Assembly (NCBI GenBank): GCA_024138015.1
Contig: JAMXBB010000006.1
Span: 75,680,853 to 75,744,852 of the forward strand
Origin: Lumnitzera littorea
Lineage: Eukaryota; Streptophyta; Magnoliopsida; Myrtales; Combretaceae
Direction of reading: 5' to 3'
DNA length: 64,000 nt
Made by a program: the position numbers and the translations under genes
In this document: piece by piece, positions 23,280 to 34,945 of the stretch
How positions within the stretch are numbered: position 1 is the stretch's first letter
Layout: each line of letters starts with the position of its first letter
Notes under the pieces: generated by a model
Told to the model about the DNA's origin: nothing
What the model saw: only the letters and a program-made list of their open reading frames with translations
Databases searched by the model: none

Positions 23280-25732
23280 TGATTTGGATTTGGTATCGAA
23301 TCTAATTAGTCTTCTGGTTATGCTTTGTCTAAGCAATATGAGCTGAGGTTGGCAATGTTGAATACGTCAGATACTCCAAAATCATCTAGTAACTCCACTA
23401 GGTAGACATTATCATTAATCTTTTTTAGTATCTTAAATAGGTTTTCAACTCGGGCGGATAGCTTATTCTTCCTCTTACTTCGAAACCTTTCTTTCCACAG
23501 TTGTAACCACACCAAATCATCAAGTTGAAATTACTCCACCTTCCTTCCTTTCCCTTTTTCCTTCCATCTTCTTAGCAGCTTGGTTAATCTACTGGACAAC
23601 TTTCTAATAGATTTATATTTCTAGTCTTCTTAGCCAGATGATGGCATTAAGGTATGATCAAGGGGAAGTTCCAAATTGAGCCCGCAAACATCCTAATAGG
23701 AATCAACCCCCTAAACCAATCACAAGAAGTCGAGCTAGTAGACTTCAAGGGCTCACACTGAAAATACTAGCTCTAAGCCATAGCCGAGACGAAGACTCCT
23801 ATCTCGATCCGACCTCTTGCTAACCTATCTATCAAGTCCTCATATGTGTCCAACATGCTCCTGCCCAACAGCGAAGTCCTAATCCAGAAGACAGCCTAAA
23901 ACTAGCCGAATCGAGCTACCAACCTAACCCATTAGCATCTAACTTCAAGACAACTAACCTTTTGCTAGGATGCTTGGCCCCTAACCTGATCCAGATCAGG
24001 TCGACCCCTAACTATAACACATTCCTACTTCCACCTGTGATGTATCATATCCTAGATGTCTAGCCACCAAGCAACACGTATCTCTTGACAAAACGTTCCA
24101 AAATGATTCTTTCTTTTCCATACTATATATTCTTTGTCCTTTTTGGTATGACTCATGTAACTTAATTGTAAAATATCCTTTTGTCTTTTCATACATGTAG
24201 AATAACCCTAATGAGCAAATATATAAACCTCCACTTTCCTTATATGCAAATTTCATATCCTTTTCAATACAAAATTTACTCATTTAAGCAACCTTAGTGT
24301 TCTCATTATCTCTTAACTCTTATTTACTCCCTTTAGCAAGGAGTAGTGGCAAGTAACCCTTCAATCCAGACTAATGTGTCACATCCGGCGAATTGTAGGC
24401 TGAGTAGGATTGAGTGGTGAGTCATATCCATTCAATAGCTACCCAAGTTTTGCTAGTTTCTTTTCTGTTTCCTTTTTTATTCATTCATTGTGATGCTTCT
24501 CCGTATGTACCACCTTGGAGATGTATCACATCCTCAAATGATGTACGTCCAGTGGTGTTGTGTACTATCCTCTTGTAAGCAAATTCTGCCACAGAAAAAC
24601 ATACATCCCAATCACCTGAGTTCTTACCTACTACAACTCAAAGCAGTGAACCCAAAGTATGGTTGACAACCTTTATCTAGCCATCGGTCTAGGGATGATA
24701 GGAAGTGCTAAAAAGTAGTTTAGTTCCCATCTAATGCCAAAGAGTTCTCCAAAAGTGGCTCAAGAACTTTGGGTCCCAATCTAACACTATGCTCGTCGAC
24801 ACTCCATGTAAGCAAACAATCTCCTGTAAAAATAGAAATGCAATAGCCGAAGCATCATTAGTCTTAATGCAGAGCACAAAGTGTGCCATATTGCTGAATC
24901 TATCCATGACGACCATCACAAAGTCTTTGCCTCTAGTTGTTCAAGGGTAAACTGAGGACAAAGTTCATACTCAAATCAACCCATAGTTTGGTTGGGACAG
25001 GTAGAGGCATAGCTCTTCCTTACTTAACTCTACTTTTTTCCTTTTTGTAGATTACACGACTCTTAACCACACGTTGTACATCCCACCACATCTTAGGCCA
25101 AAAGAACCTCGCATTCAACAACTTGTAGGTCCTTCTTTTTCTAAAATGTCCAGAAAGTCCACCAGAATGAGCTTCTCTTACTAGCAATTCCCTTAGAAAA
25201 CAATTTGGCACATATAACTTGTCTCCTTGGAATAGATACCATCCTCTACATGGTACTCATCCATTGTTTTCCCCTTTCCCCAACATCCAAATATGGGATC
25301 AAAATGAGGCTCTTGGGGATATTATTCCTTAATGCTCGTAAATCCTAAAAGTTTGGTCTACAACTCAGTAAGAAAGATGTGTCTCCTAGACAAGGCATTA
25401 GCGACCAGATTGGTCTTCCCTTGTTTATACTTAATCACAAAATTGAATCCTTCTAGAAATTCAACCCCATCAGGCTTGCCTCTTTGAAAGTTTGGTTTAA
25501 CTTCGAAGATATCTCAAGGACTCATGGTTAATGTAATGACAAACTCCCTTAACAGAAGGTAATGTCGCTACACTTGAAAAGCTCATATTAAAGTACGGAG
25601 TTCTTTGTCATATACAAAGTAATCCAACTGGGGTCTTCTCAACTTCTCACTACGATATGCAACAAGTCAACCTTCTCACATCAACATAGGTCTTATGCCC
25701 ACTCTTGATGCATCACACTCAAGTTCAAACAC
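23280..25732 (-). pseudogene. Decayed pol of element 2: RT end, RNase H, integrase
   Basis: From the junction near 25733 the minus strand reads FELECDAS (RT/RNase H connection), then GVEFLEGFNFVIKY, ANALSRRH, the integrase zinc-binding region (about 25210-25030) and the core (VVMDRFSNMAHFV, IVLDWDPKF). The third catalytic residue is changed: the usual T-E-VVNRTL reads I-K-VVNHTL after a stop, consistent with four C-to-T or G-to-A changes in a few codons. The integrase C-terminus, FRSKRKNKLSARVE to FNIANLSSY, lies at 23515-23318 beyond the solo LTR. Protease and the RT active site are absent. Confidence 0.82.
23694..24528 (+). mobile_element. Solo LTR (835 bp) in the element 2 integrase gene
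   Basis: It splits integrase between the TTGRTSFE segment (about 24540) and the CGLNLELPLD segment (about 23680). The flanking duplication CATCC is perfect (23689-23693 and 24529-24533). The left end reads TAATAGGAATC where TGATAGGAATC is expected, a G-to-A change at the terminal TG; the right end is GATGTATCA. A TATA-like AATATATAAACC lies near 24220, so it reads plus. It resembles 12661-13562. Confidence 0.88.
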
Positions 25733-27062
25733 CTATTGCAAATGATATTAAACAAAATCTTTCGTTGCTCCTCCTCAATAGTTAACTCAATGCTCAAAGT
25801 CCTTTGGGCAACCAAAGTTAGCTTGTCTAGGTCGTTAGCATATACAGTTTCTTCAATAAGCTCTTTGCTACGTACCTCAACTTTGTCCTCTAGTTTAGTC
25901 CTTTCTTTAGGCTCTTCATCAGTACTTTCTACTTCAAAGCTAAGGACTTCACCTTTAATGGCCATGGTACGTCAATTAGGGCACTAAGCGGCCATATGAC
26001 CAAAACCCTAACACTTAAAACATTTAATCTAGCTCATCTTTCGTCCAGATCCTTGCCCTTTCTCATAAGTCCTCTTCGGCACTTCTTAGTTGGCAATGCA
26101 ATTCTTCTGTTCATTCATCATCTCAGTCCCCCTATTAGGCTCAGTATTATATTGAGGTCTATTGCCACTATAGGTAAGTCGACTCAATTTAGGTCGGGTT
26201 GGCCTATTTCTCCTTTGTTTCTCCATATACTAAGCAATCCTTATAGCTTCATTTAGAGTGATAAACTGTTGCAACTCTACTACATCCTTGATATCTATCC
26301 TCAAACCAGTTGAGAATCTAGATAATGTCAGAGCTAGAGGCTCATTAACCTCGCTTATGATCATAAGTACTTGAAACTCTTGCACGTATTCATTAACAAT
26401 GTAGTTTCCTAGCCTTAGTTCTTGGAGTCGAGCAAAAATATCTTACAAGTAAGTATCTAACACAAATCTAGCTCTAAGGACTCGCTTCATTTCAAGCCAA
26501 GTACTAACCTCTCTATATCCATCTTGCCTTCTCATGGCTTGATAATTTCTCTACCACATTGCAACATAGCCTAAGAATTCAAAAGCAACAATTCGAACCT
26601 TATCATAACACTTGTACTAATAGTATTCGAAAACTTGCTCAACCTTTTCTTCCTAATTTAAATAATCATCAACATTTTCGAAGCCATTGAAGCTCAGAAC
26701 TCGGAGTTTTAGATGGTCGATTGCTTATAGTGCTTGAGCTTTATCCTCTGCTTCATAATACTCATCTCTCTCTTCCTCATCTATTTTACCCAAATTGATT
26801 ATTCTTCTCACATGTCCTCCTACTCCTCCACCTTGGTCGGGTACCTTAGGCAACTTCTCCAACCTTAAGAGCAGCTTAAGGAGTATTTTGAATGACCTCA
26901 ATAGGTTGGCAGGCCATTGCATGGATAGCTCAAGTCAAGTCGGCGATTAAGTTAACCATTCATCGAATTGCCCGTTAAAGCTCTAAGGGTGTTTTGTCGA
27001 CCTTGGTGAACAACAATGCTATTATTATCCCCAATACCAACATTAACACTTAAGTCATTCAT
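25733..27062 (-). pseudogene. Decayed gag of element 2
   Basis: Starts at about 27062 (MNDLSVNVGIGDNN, as in element 1). The capsid domain lies at about 26520-26260 (FVLDTYL, VNEYVQEFQVLMI, DIKDVVELQQFI). A zinc knuckle CFKC-x-GFGHMAA-x-CPN (about 26020-25980) has stops in place of two residues. The acidic linker (25965-25733) reads VESTDEEPKERTK and EEEQRKILFN. The frame then jumps straight into RT/RNase H sequence, skipping protease. Confidence 0.82.
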
Positions 27063-27463
27063 TCTTTACCTGGTCTCGTGTTCTCAACAATAAGTAACAT
27101 TCATATGACCTAGAAATAACACACAACTGCTCTCAATCTATTAACCTATTGGCTACACAAAAACCAAACCCACAGTTTAACTGTGCCTTACTTAAGAAAT
27201 TCACAACACTTCTAACTTTGTTGAACCTGACATAGAAATATCCAATTACTACTTCCTCTGTTTTCTACAACGTAAACAAAGTATTATACAATAGCCATGA
27301 CAATGGAACAAAACCACCACTCTTATCACTCACTCAAACTCTCATAGCTAATTCAAACTCAACCTCAATAGCTACTTCACTACTCAATGCACTGTAGACA
27401 CAAATTATAGTCACACAACAATGTAGTAGCATAATACGGTAGTAACTTACTCAACGCAAACCT

Positions 27464-27480
27464 TCGCTCTAATAACAAGA
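27464..27480 (-). other. Degenerate primer binding site of element 2
   Basis: The minus strand reads TTGTTATTAGAGCGAAGG just inside the 5' LTR, a mutated form of the initiator-Met PBS seen intact in the SIRE-like element. Confidence 0.65.
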
Positions 27481-28306
27481 CGATATGCCGCACTAAGGAC
27501 AAACGAAGACAACTGTATCTAGGGTTAAGTCCAAGCTCATGGAGAGCTTAAAATGAAAGGTGAAATTTATGAAAATAAGCAAAACCTAAGAATGAATCCA
27601 AAGATATGGTGCACCAAGGAACTTCATGAACTCACTAACCAGCTCAATATGATGCGGAACTTAGTTCAATGAGGTCACTCGCAACCTATATGATAAGAGT
27701 TAGACAAGCAAGCAAAAATAGCTCATAAGAAGAAAGTAAGTTCTATATATTGAATTATTCAAAGATATGATATTGTAGCTACATATTACAAGAGTATTTA
27801 TACCCGAATTCTAAAGCAAACTATCAAAAATGGAAAAGACAAAGGGGTATTATCCTAAATATGTACATAAATGTTAAAAAGGTAAATCAAAAAATAGAAG
27901 CTTTATGCAGCAAATTCTTTCACATGAGAGGCTTGGACATGTGGCTAGTAGATATTGGTAGGCTTTTGGCATAAACAAACAAAAGAGTATAGGTGGATTC
28001 TGAAGGTATTGAGTTGGTCTATGAGCAATCTAGAGCTGCGTCAACTTGAATGTAATCTTAGGAGCTCGAAACAAGGGTAATCGAGCAGATGAATGAGTGA
28101 GCTAAATGGTCAAGCACTCCTCAAGTAGGCATTTGGAGATCATTGATAAGCATGGGAGAGCTCAACTCATGATTGGTAGTAGGTCTGCAAATAGAAATAG
28201 ATTGAATTCTTCGAGTGTAAGTCGTGAAAGGAGAGTATGCCTTACTAAGCTCTTGAGTCCTCACACTCAAGCTCAAATTAGTAGTCCTATAACTCGATTC
28301 CTATCA
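27481..28306 (-). repeat. 5' LTR of chromovirus-like element 2
   Basis: Homologous to 22427-23267. Its inner terminus reads CGATATGCC where the other LTR has TGATACGCC. The outer end CCTATCA is followed by CAAAG. Confidence 0.88.
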
Positions 28307-28311
28307 CAAAG

Positions 28312-29200
28312 CAAGTAATGGTTCTCTTCTTAAGACACTCATTGATCTTATGATTTCCCTTACCACAATAAAAGCACTTGTTCTAAAGTTGTAGACAATC
28401 TCTAAGGTAATGCTTCCCCTTGCACTTCTACCAGTTCACTTATCCATCATGCTAATGGGCTTTTGTGGCTTACTATAGGAAAACATGATCTTCTTTCCTT
28501 TCCCCCAAAATTACAATTAAGTAGCCTCTTATCCAACACATTTACCTTGGTCTTCAGTGGCTTCAACTCTTCTTACTTGGCTCCCTCAACCATCCAGGCT
28601 CTCTCAAATGGCTTAGCATAAGTCTGAGGTCCAAAGTCTCTCACCCAGCATCTAAGATCAAAATCCAAGCCTCTCACAAAAATTTACCATCTGAATTTAT
28701 CACTATTCAGATGCTCAACAAGTGCATACTGCAATAGCCTCTAAATCTCAACCTTAGATTGCTCAATAAACCTATTCCTTCTGGTCAAAGATAGCAAATC
28801 ATCACCATACTAAAGTCTTAAGCTTTCAGGGAAGTAGTGAGCAAGAAACTATGCTCTAGTTGTCTACTAAGTTACTGGTGGCCTCAAATTTCTCCTTATC
28901 AATTCTCACCAAGTCCTAGCCTTAAAACGAAGTAAGTGCCATAGGTAACTCTCAGATGCTGTGGTATCTCAAAGGCCTCATAAGACCTCCCAACTTAAAG
29001 TAGCTAGTCCTCAACCTCATTTAGCTTATTAGTAACTCCCTCAAAATACATAATTGCATCTGATGAACTCTAGCAAAAGGCACTAGGGTTTTTATTCAGG
29101 AGGCACAATTGGGGTTGTTCCATTAAGTCAAGTCGGTGATGATGGAGGAGGTGGTGTTGTCATCTCATCCATTGTGACCAGAGGAGATATGACATAAGAT
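28312..29200 (-). pseudogene. Tekay-like gag fragment (5' part of the host element of element 2)
   Basis: A minus-strand frame opens near 29180 (MDEMTTPPPPSSP), followed by a broken gag body including ALVEHLNSDKFRW, FVRGLDFDLR and a Lys-rich segment. It ends in the zinc-knuckle half CFYCGKGNHKINEC at 28312-28380. The gag was split by element 2; the continuation is at 22426. There are numerous stops. Confidence 0.65.
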
Positions 29201-29589
29201 GGGTCTTCTCCCTCTCAATATAAGCTTAATAGGCATAAATTACTCTACACTTTTTAGGTATATTTAGGTATAAATTGATCATAATTGTGTTTATTTCTCA
29301 AGTTCTTGGTACTTAATTATGTAATATATCTACTTCAAATGATTTAAGAGCAAGGAGATGAAATTCTACAAGAATAGTGAGATTTAGATTGATCACAACC
29401 GTAATGGAGGGCGTAATTAAAGAAGATTTAAATTCCTAATGTTAGTCACGCCTTCAATTACGAATGTAACCTAACGTGACCAAGGGTAAAGTTGTTATCC
29501 ACCTGTTAATTACAGCCATAATAATACATTAAAAGGGTGGTCACTCCCTCTCACAAGCATGAGGAGGTGGAATGTTTACAACAAGATGA
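29201..29589. other. Unassigned AT-rich spacer
   Basis: No coding signal. The style resembles a retroelement untranslated region, but no LTR ends or PBS could be recognised. Confidence 0.4.
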
Positions 29590-29599
29590 TCAAATACTA

Positions 29600-30540
29600 C
29601 ATCGCAGCCATAGTGGGTGAAGAAGAGTAATGGTGTTGAAGTGGAAAAGCAAGCCAAGTAAAATGATCAACCAGTAGAAAAGGAGCTTCCTATCTTAGTT
29701 AAGGAGTATAAGCCACCACTACCATATCTAACAAGAGTAAGAAAGGCATGAGATGATGAACAGTACAACAACTTTTCGAAATTGTTCAAGCAATTGCACA
29801 TCAATCTTCCCTTAGTGGAGGCATTGGGTCAAATGCTCAAGTATGCCAAATTTCTCAATCAGCTATTATCTAATAAGAGGAAGTTAGAAGAGCTATCTAC
29901 GATTACCCTTGGAGGAGAGTGTTCAACTGTGATTTTGAACAAACTACAGACTAAGCTCAAGGATCCAGGTAGTTTTACCATACAATGCTTAATTTGTGAT
30001 CTACCTATTGAAAGGGCTTTAGCAGAACTTATGGAAAGCATTAATCTCATGCCATATAGCCTATTCAAACAATTGAATTTAGTGGAACCTAAGGCTACAA
30101 GGATGATTCTACAATTGGCTGATAAGTCTACAAGGTCTCTAAGACATGTGGTGGCGAATGTGTTGGTGAAAGTTCAAGATTTTATCTTCCTAATAAATTT
30201 TGTAGCCCTTAATATGGACAAGGATGTGGACGTTCCAATCATACTAGGTAGATAATTTTTTGCTACAATAAGAACAGTAATTAATGTCAAGGATGGTAGA
30301 CTTGTCCTTAAAGTTAGAGGAGATGAGATGGTGATTAGGATGTCGAATGTTTTCAAACAATCCATGACTACTGATGATGAATGTTTTGCTATTGACTCTT
30401 TTGATTTCACTATTTCTGATGTTGTGCAAGACTTTCTGAATAGGGACCCGTTGGAGTTATGTTTAACAAAAGGGGATCATTTAGATGAAAGAAGGAAGAT
30501 ACATGAGGTGGTCACCCATTTGGAAACCCAAGTTACATAA
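29600..30540 (+). pseudogene. Athila gag end and protease region
   Basis: The frame at 29782-30255 (157 residues) carries the gag-protease connector and the protease. Where Athila proteases normally have a D-x-GA-SINLMP site, this copy reads ELMESINLMP, so the catalytic Asp and Gly are gone. VPIILGR near the end is conserved. A TAG directly after ILGR (30253) separates it from a second frame (30328-30540). Confidence 0.8.
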
Positions 30541-30548
30541 AGAAAGAT

Positions 30549-33420
30549 ATGGGGGTAGAAGAGATCAATAGGAGCAAAATCGCCTGTTTAAAGCCTTTGA
30601 TGGAAGAACCACCTAAGTTAGAGCTAAAACAATTTCCTTCTTACTTGGAGTATTCATTTTTGGTTGATAATTCAAGATGCCCAGTCATCATTTTGTCAAA
30701 ACTTGATTCGTCGCAAAAGGAGAAACTTTTATCAATTTTAAGGGAGCATAAGAAGGCAATAAGATGGAAGATATCAAATATTAAGGGGATTAGCCTATCC
30801 TTCTGTACTCACAAGATATTGATGGAGGAAGGTTACAAGTCAGTGGTGCAACCCTAAAGGAGACTCAACCCAAACATAAAGGAGGTAATAAAGAAAGAAA
30901 CAGTAAGACTACTAGAAGCAAGACTAATCTACCCAGCTTTAGAGAACTCATAGGTAAGTCTAGTCTAAGTAGTTCCCAAGAAGGGTGGTATGACTGTGGT
31001 ACCAAATGAGAAGAATGAATTGATCTTAATGTGCATAGTTACTGGTTTGAGAGTGTGCATTGATTACAGGAGACTCAATGATGCCACAAGGAAAGACCAC
31101 TTTCCATTGTCTTCTATTGATTAGATGTTGGAGAGATTAGCGAATCATGAGTACTACTATTTTTCTAGATGAGATATTCAGGTATTTCCAGATTCTGATT
31201 GCACCTGAAGATCAAGAGAAACCACCTTCACTTATCCCTATGGTACTTTTGCATACCGTAGGATGCCATTTAGGCTCTATAATGCTTCGGCCACCTTCCA
31301 GCATTGCATGTTAGCTATCTTTGGTAAATTGGTAGAGGATGTGATGGAAGCCTTTATCAATGACTTTTCCATGTTTGGTGATACATTTTATGGATGTCTT
31401 ACTAATTTAACCAGGGTGCTTCAGAGATGTGAGGAGACAAGTTTGGTGCTTAATTAGGAGAAGTACCATTTTGTATTACAATAAGGCATTGTTTTGGGAC
31501 ACAAGGTGTCAAACAAGGGAATTGAAGTTGACATGGCTAAGGTAGAAGTGATCTCGAAACTATTGCCACCATCATCTGTTAAGGTTATGCACAACCTCTT
31601 AGGACATGTTGGGTTCTATAAGAGGGTTCATCAAGGATTTCTCCAAGATAGCTAGACCTTTAACCAAACTTCTAGAGAAAGATGTATCGTTTGATTTTAA
31701 TGCTAGTTGTTTGGAGGCTTTTGGCATATTAAATGACAAGTTGACTAATGTTCCTATAATGGTGGTACCAAATTGGACTCTACCATTTGGATTGATGTGT
31801 GATAAAAGTAATTCCGTAGTAGGAGCAATATTGAGGCAAAGGAAAGATAGACACTTTCAACCTATATATTATGCTAGCAAGACACTCACTTAAGCCTAAG
31901 AGAACTACACCACAATCAAGAAGGAATTGTTGGTGATGGTATTTGCATTTGACAAGTCCCAGTCCTACCTCATTCTTTTAAAGGTAATTATCTACACAGA
32001 TCATTAAGGTATCTTCTATCCAAAATTGATGCAAAACCAAGGTTGATCCGATGGGTGTTGCTACTTTAAGAGTTTGATTTGGAGACAAGGGACAAGAAAG
32101 GAGCCAAAATTTTGGCTAATGATCACTTATCTAGATTAGACAACCCATATTTAAAGACACTAAATGAGGAAGATATCAATGACAAATTTCTGAAAGAGAG
32201 TTTATTTACTATTCATACAGTTAAGGACCAACATGTTCCGTAATTTGCTAATATAAATTACTTGGTGGGGAAGGTTTTATCACGAGAATTAGACTATCAT
32301 AAGAAGAGGAAGTTCTTATCAGATTTGAAATATTACTTCTAGGATGATCCATTTCTATTTAGAGTGTGTGCTAACTAGATTATCCGACATTGTGCCAATA
32401 GGACAGCTTAGAAAGTTTAGGAGGCTAGGTTACTTGCCAAGCATATTTCATGATGCTCATGACTACATGTTGGGTTGTGATAGATGCCAAAAGATAGGGA
32501 ATGTCTCCAATAGGGATGACATGCAACAAAATTATATGTTGGAATGTGAAGTCTTTAATTTTTGGGGAATAGACTTCATAGGGCCATTCCCTAATTCTTC
32601 AAGAAACAAGTACATTCTAGTAGCGGTAAACTACGTTTCGAAGTAGGTCGAAGCTCAAGCTTTATTGATGAATGATACTAGAGTGCTAGCAACATTCTTA
32701 AGAAGGTTATTTTCCAGATTTGGAGAACCTCGGGCATTGAACAGTGATAGAGGAACCAACTTTTGCAATACTTAAATTGAGCAAGTCCTTAAAAGATACG
32801 GGATACATCATAGGTTAGCCACTCCTTACCATCCACAAACTAATAGCTAAGTGGAAGTATCTAATAAGGACTTAAAAAGAATTTTGGAGAAGCGGTGGCT
32901 CACAACAGAAAGGATTGGGCTAAGAAGTTAGATGTGCTTTATGGGCATACCGGACTGCTTACAAGACTCCCTTAGGTATTATACCTTACAGATTGGTCTA
33001 TGGTAAAGCTTGCCATTTACCAATAGCAATTGAACATAAGGCCTACTAGGCTATCAAAACAACCAATTTAGATCTTAAAGCAGGTGGTAAGTGAAGAAAT
33101 CTCCTCATGAATGGTGTTAGATGGCTTACAAAAACAATAAAGTGTACAACAATCAAGACAAACACCTGCATGATTCCTAGATAAAACACCTCAGACATTT
33201 CAGAGAAAGTGATCTAGTACTCCTATATAATTATAAACTCAAGTTATTCCCTGGAAAGCTGAAGTCTAGATAGTTGGGTCCATTTCTAATGAAGAAAGTT
33301 TACCCTTACGAAGATGTGGAAGTAACACATCCAAAAAAAGGGACATTTAAGGTTAATGGACAACAATTGAAGGTATACCATAGAGAAGTTGATTTGAATG
33401 AAGGTAGGGTAGAGTTAAGA
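30549..33420 (+). pseudogene. Athila pol remnant: RT, RNase H, integrase
   Basis: RT begins near 30600 (PPKLELKQFPSYLEY), with CIDYRRLNDATRKDHFPL near 31060 and MPFRLYNASATFQ at 31263. The active-site FMDDFSVFG of the family reads FINDFSMFG, so the first Asp is Asn. RNase H is at about 31606-32110 (RPLTKLLEKDV, ETYTTIKKELL-like with changes). Integrase: zinc-binding part ending CDRCQKIG (about 32480), then WGIDFIGPFP, LNSDRGTNF and VEVSNKDLKR, so the Asp, Asp, Glu set is present; the C-terminus has DLVLLYN and FKVNGQQLKVYH (to 33420). At least ten stops occur, many explicable as CAG or CGA to TAG or TGA. Confidence 0.83.
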
Positions 33421-34945
33421 CTTCTCTAATTCGAGGAATGAAGCTGAAAGTCTTTGAGAAAGTCAGGCTTGAGATGTTAAACAAGTATATATCCTTTGAT
33501 CTGATTAGTCAACATGTGTTTGTTTTGATCACTTTGAGTTTGTTAAGTTTAGATTACTTGTTTTTACCATTGTTGTTTGTTTGTTTTGGTTGTATTTATA
33601 AAGGTTTTAGGCAAAAAGAAAAGAAAGATCAAGTGAAGTCATGGAAATTCAAAAAGAGAGGATAAAATTTCACTAAGAGTGGGGAATTAGATGGTGGATG
33701 GATAGCCCAACACTTTTCATAGCCATGATGGGTTGAAGATAAAGAGATTGGCCCTCATCACGCCCATAAGCCAAGGTAAGTTTCTTTTGTGTTTCGGTTT
33801 TTCATGGTGTTTGAAGGATGTACTTTCTAATGATTTACGACCCAACACATCGATCAAACTTCACATATCAGGGAAGTCTTATTCTCATTATTTATTATCT
33901 TTCATTTTTCTAGTTTTTTTTCTTTTTTATGCCTATTCTATACTTGCCTTCATGAGACATTGAAGGCAATGTCTCTCTTTAAGTGTGGAGAAGTTGATTA
34001 GCCTTATTTATCAAAAATCTCCCATTTAAGTAGTTTGTTTTCAAGTTCTGAATGGACTTAATAGATTGTAAATTTGGCAAAGTGGCAATTAATTTTATGC
34101 CCTACTCACTTCTTGTGGACTTAGTGTACTTGGTCAAAATTTTAGGATAAAATCTAAGTAAAGCACACTTACTTGCCATTTAATGAATGAATTCAAAGGT
34201 TAGAAGTCAATCAAAGTCTTTAGTTCAAGGTTAAATGGTTGTATTTCTAAACTTACTAAGTGGTATATCTACTTTTCAATTACATTTAGAGCTCATTTAA
34301 TCTTCAATGGAGAGAGCAAATGAAATAATTCACTTGTTGATGCTTCTTGAGAATCTCTTCAATATAAAGTAAATTGAAGTACTTGAGGACATATAAGGAC
34401 TAAGTTAGTAAAGGCAGGCTTTAGTCCCTTAGAAGAGTGAAGTTTGATCTTGCTGCTAATTTTTGTCATTATAACTAAGTTAGTAAGGGTATGCTTTAGT
34501 CCCTCAGAAAAGCAAAATCTAACCCCGCTGCTAATCTTTGGTCTTTATTATTCTTCCAAAAAAAAAAAAAACAAAGGGGAGGACAAAAGATGAGAAGTAG
34601 AAGAGCTTGTACAAAAAGAAAAGAAAAAAATGAAAATGCAATGTGTAAAGTTATCATTGGAGGGATTAAATTAAAGAAGTAGAAATATAGGAGAAAAATA
34701 GATGCAAAACACTTTTCTTCAAGATTATTGTGCTTAAAGAAGTAATTAAAGGGTTTTAATACATTAATGGAAGTGGATAGAGTATAACTAGATTTCTTTT
34801 ATTCTAATTGATTTTGTGTTCATTTTGTACCTTTGAAAGCTATCATTAAATGGTAAGGGTAAAGTTTGTTTTACTTAGATTAGTCTTAGAATACTAATTG
34901 TTGTATCTTAAGTACACAATCTGATAGGTTGAGTGGTAGGCACAA
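33421..34945. other. Non-coding 3' region of the Athila element
   Basis: No convincing protein; the short open frames at 33438 and 33733 look like chance. It contains a 75-bp imperfect duplication (34400-34549) and A-rich stretches (34558-34630). No env-like frame is recognisable. Confidence 0.5.
34400..34549 (+). repeat. 75-bp imperfect tandem duplication
   Basis: CTAAGTTAGTAA starts at 34400 and again at 34475. Both units continue with GCTTTAGTCCCT and end near GCTGCTAAT; differences are mostly transitions. Confidence 0.85.

Larger units (their letters stand above)
22427..28306 (-). mobile_element. Chromovirus-like Ty3/gypsy retrotransposon 2, complete ends, internally deleted
   Basis: LTRs 22427-23267 and 27481-28306 are homologous; the target duplication CAAAG is perfect (22422-22426 and 28307-28311). 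It belongs to the same family as element 1: same gag start, same LTR end and the same PPT form. It is inserted in the zinc-knuckle part of a Tekay-like gag, whose two halves read CFYCGKGNHKINEC (28312 side) and QKGHFA (22426 side). Internally, protease and most of RT are deleted (junction near 25733) and a solo LTR sits at 23694-24528. It cannot encode its own enzymes. Confidence 0.92.
29590..34945 (+). mobile_element. Athila-lineage Ty3/gypsy retrotransposon, LTRs not seen
   Basis: The plus strand carries, in order, the gag end, protease, RT, RNase H and integrase with Athila signatures (LFKQLHINLP, KLKDPGSFTIQC, INLMPYS, VDVPIILGR). After pol comes a long non-coding 3' region with the TTGAAGGCAATGTCTC motif and GTGTGGAG (33960-33992), typical downstream sequence in Athila-type elements. 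The 5' LTR and most of gag are missing on the left; on the right it runs into the long LTR at 34946. Confidence 0.82.
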
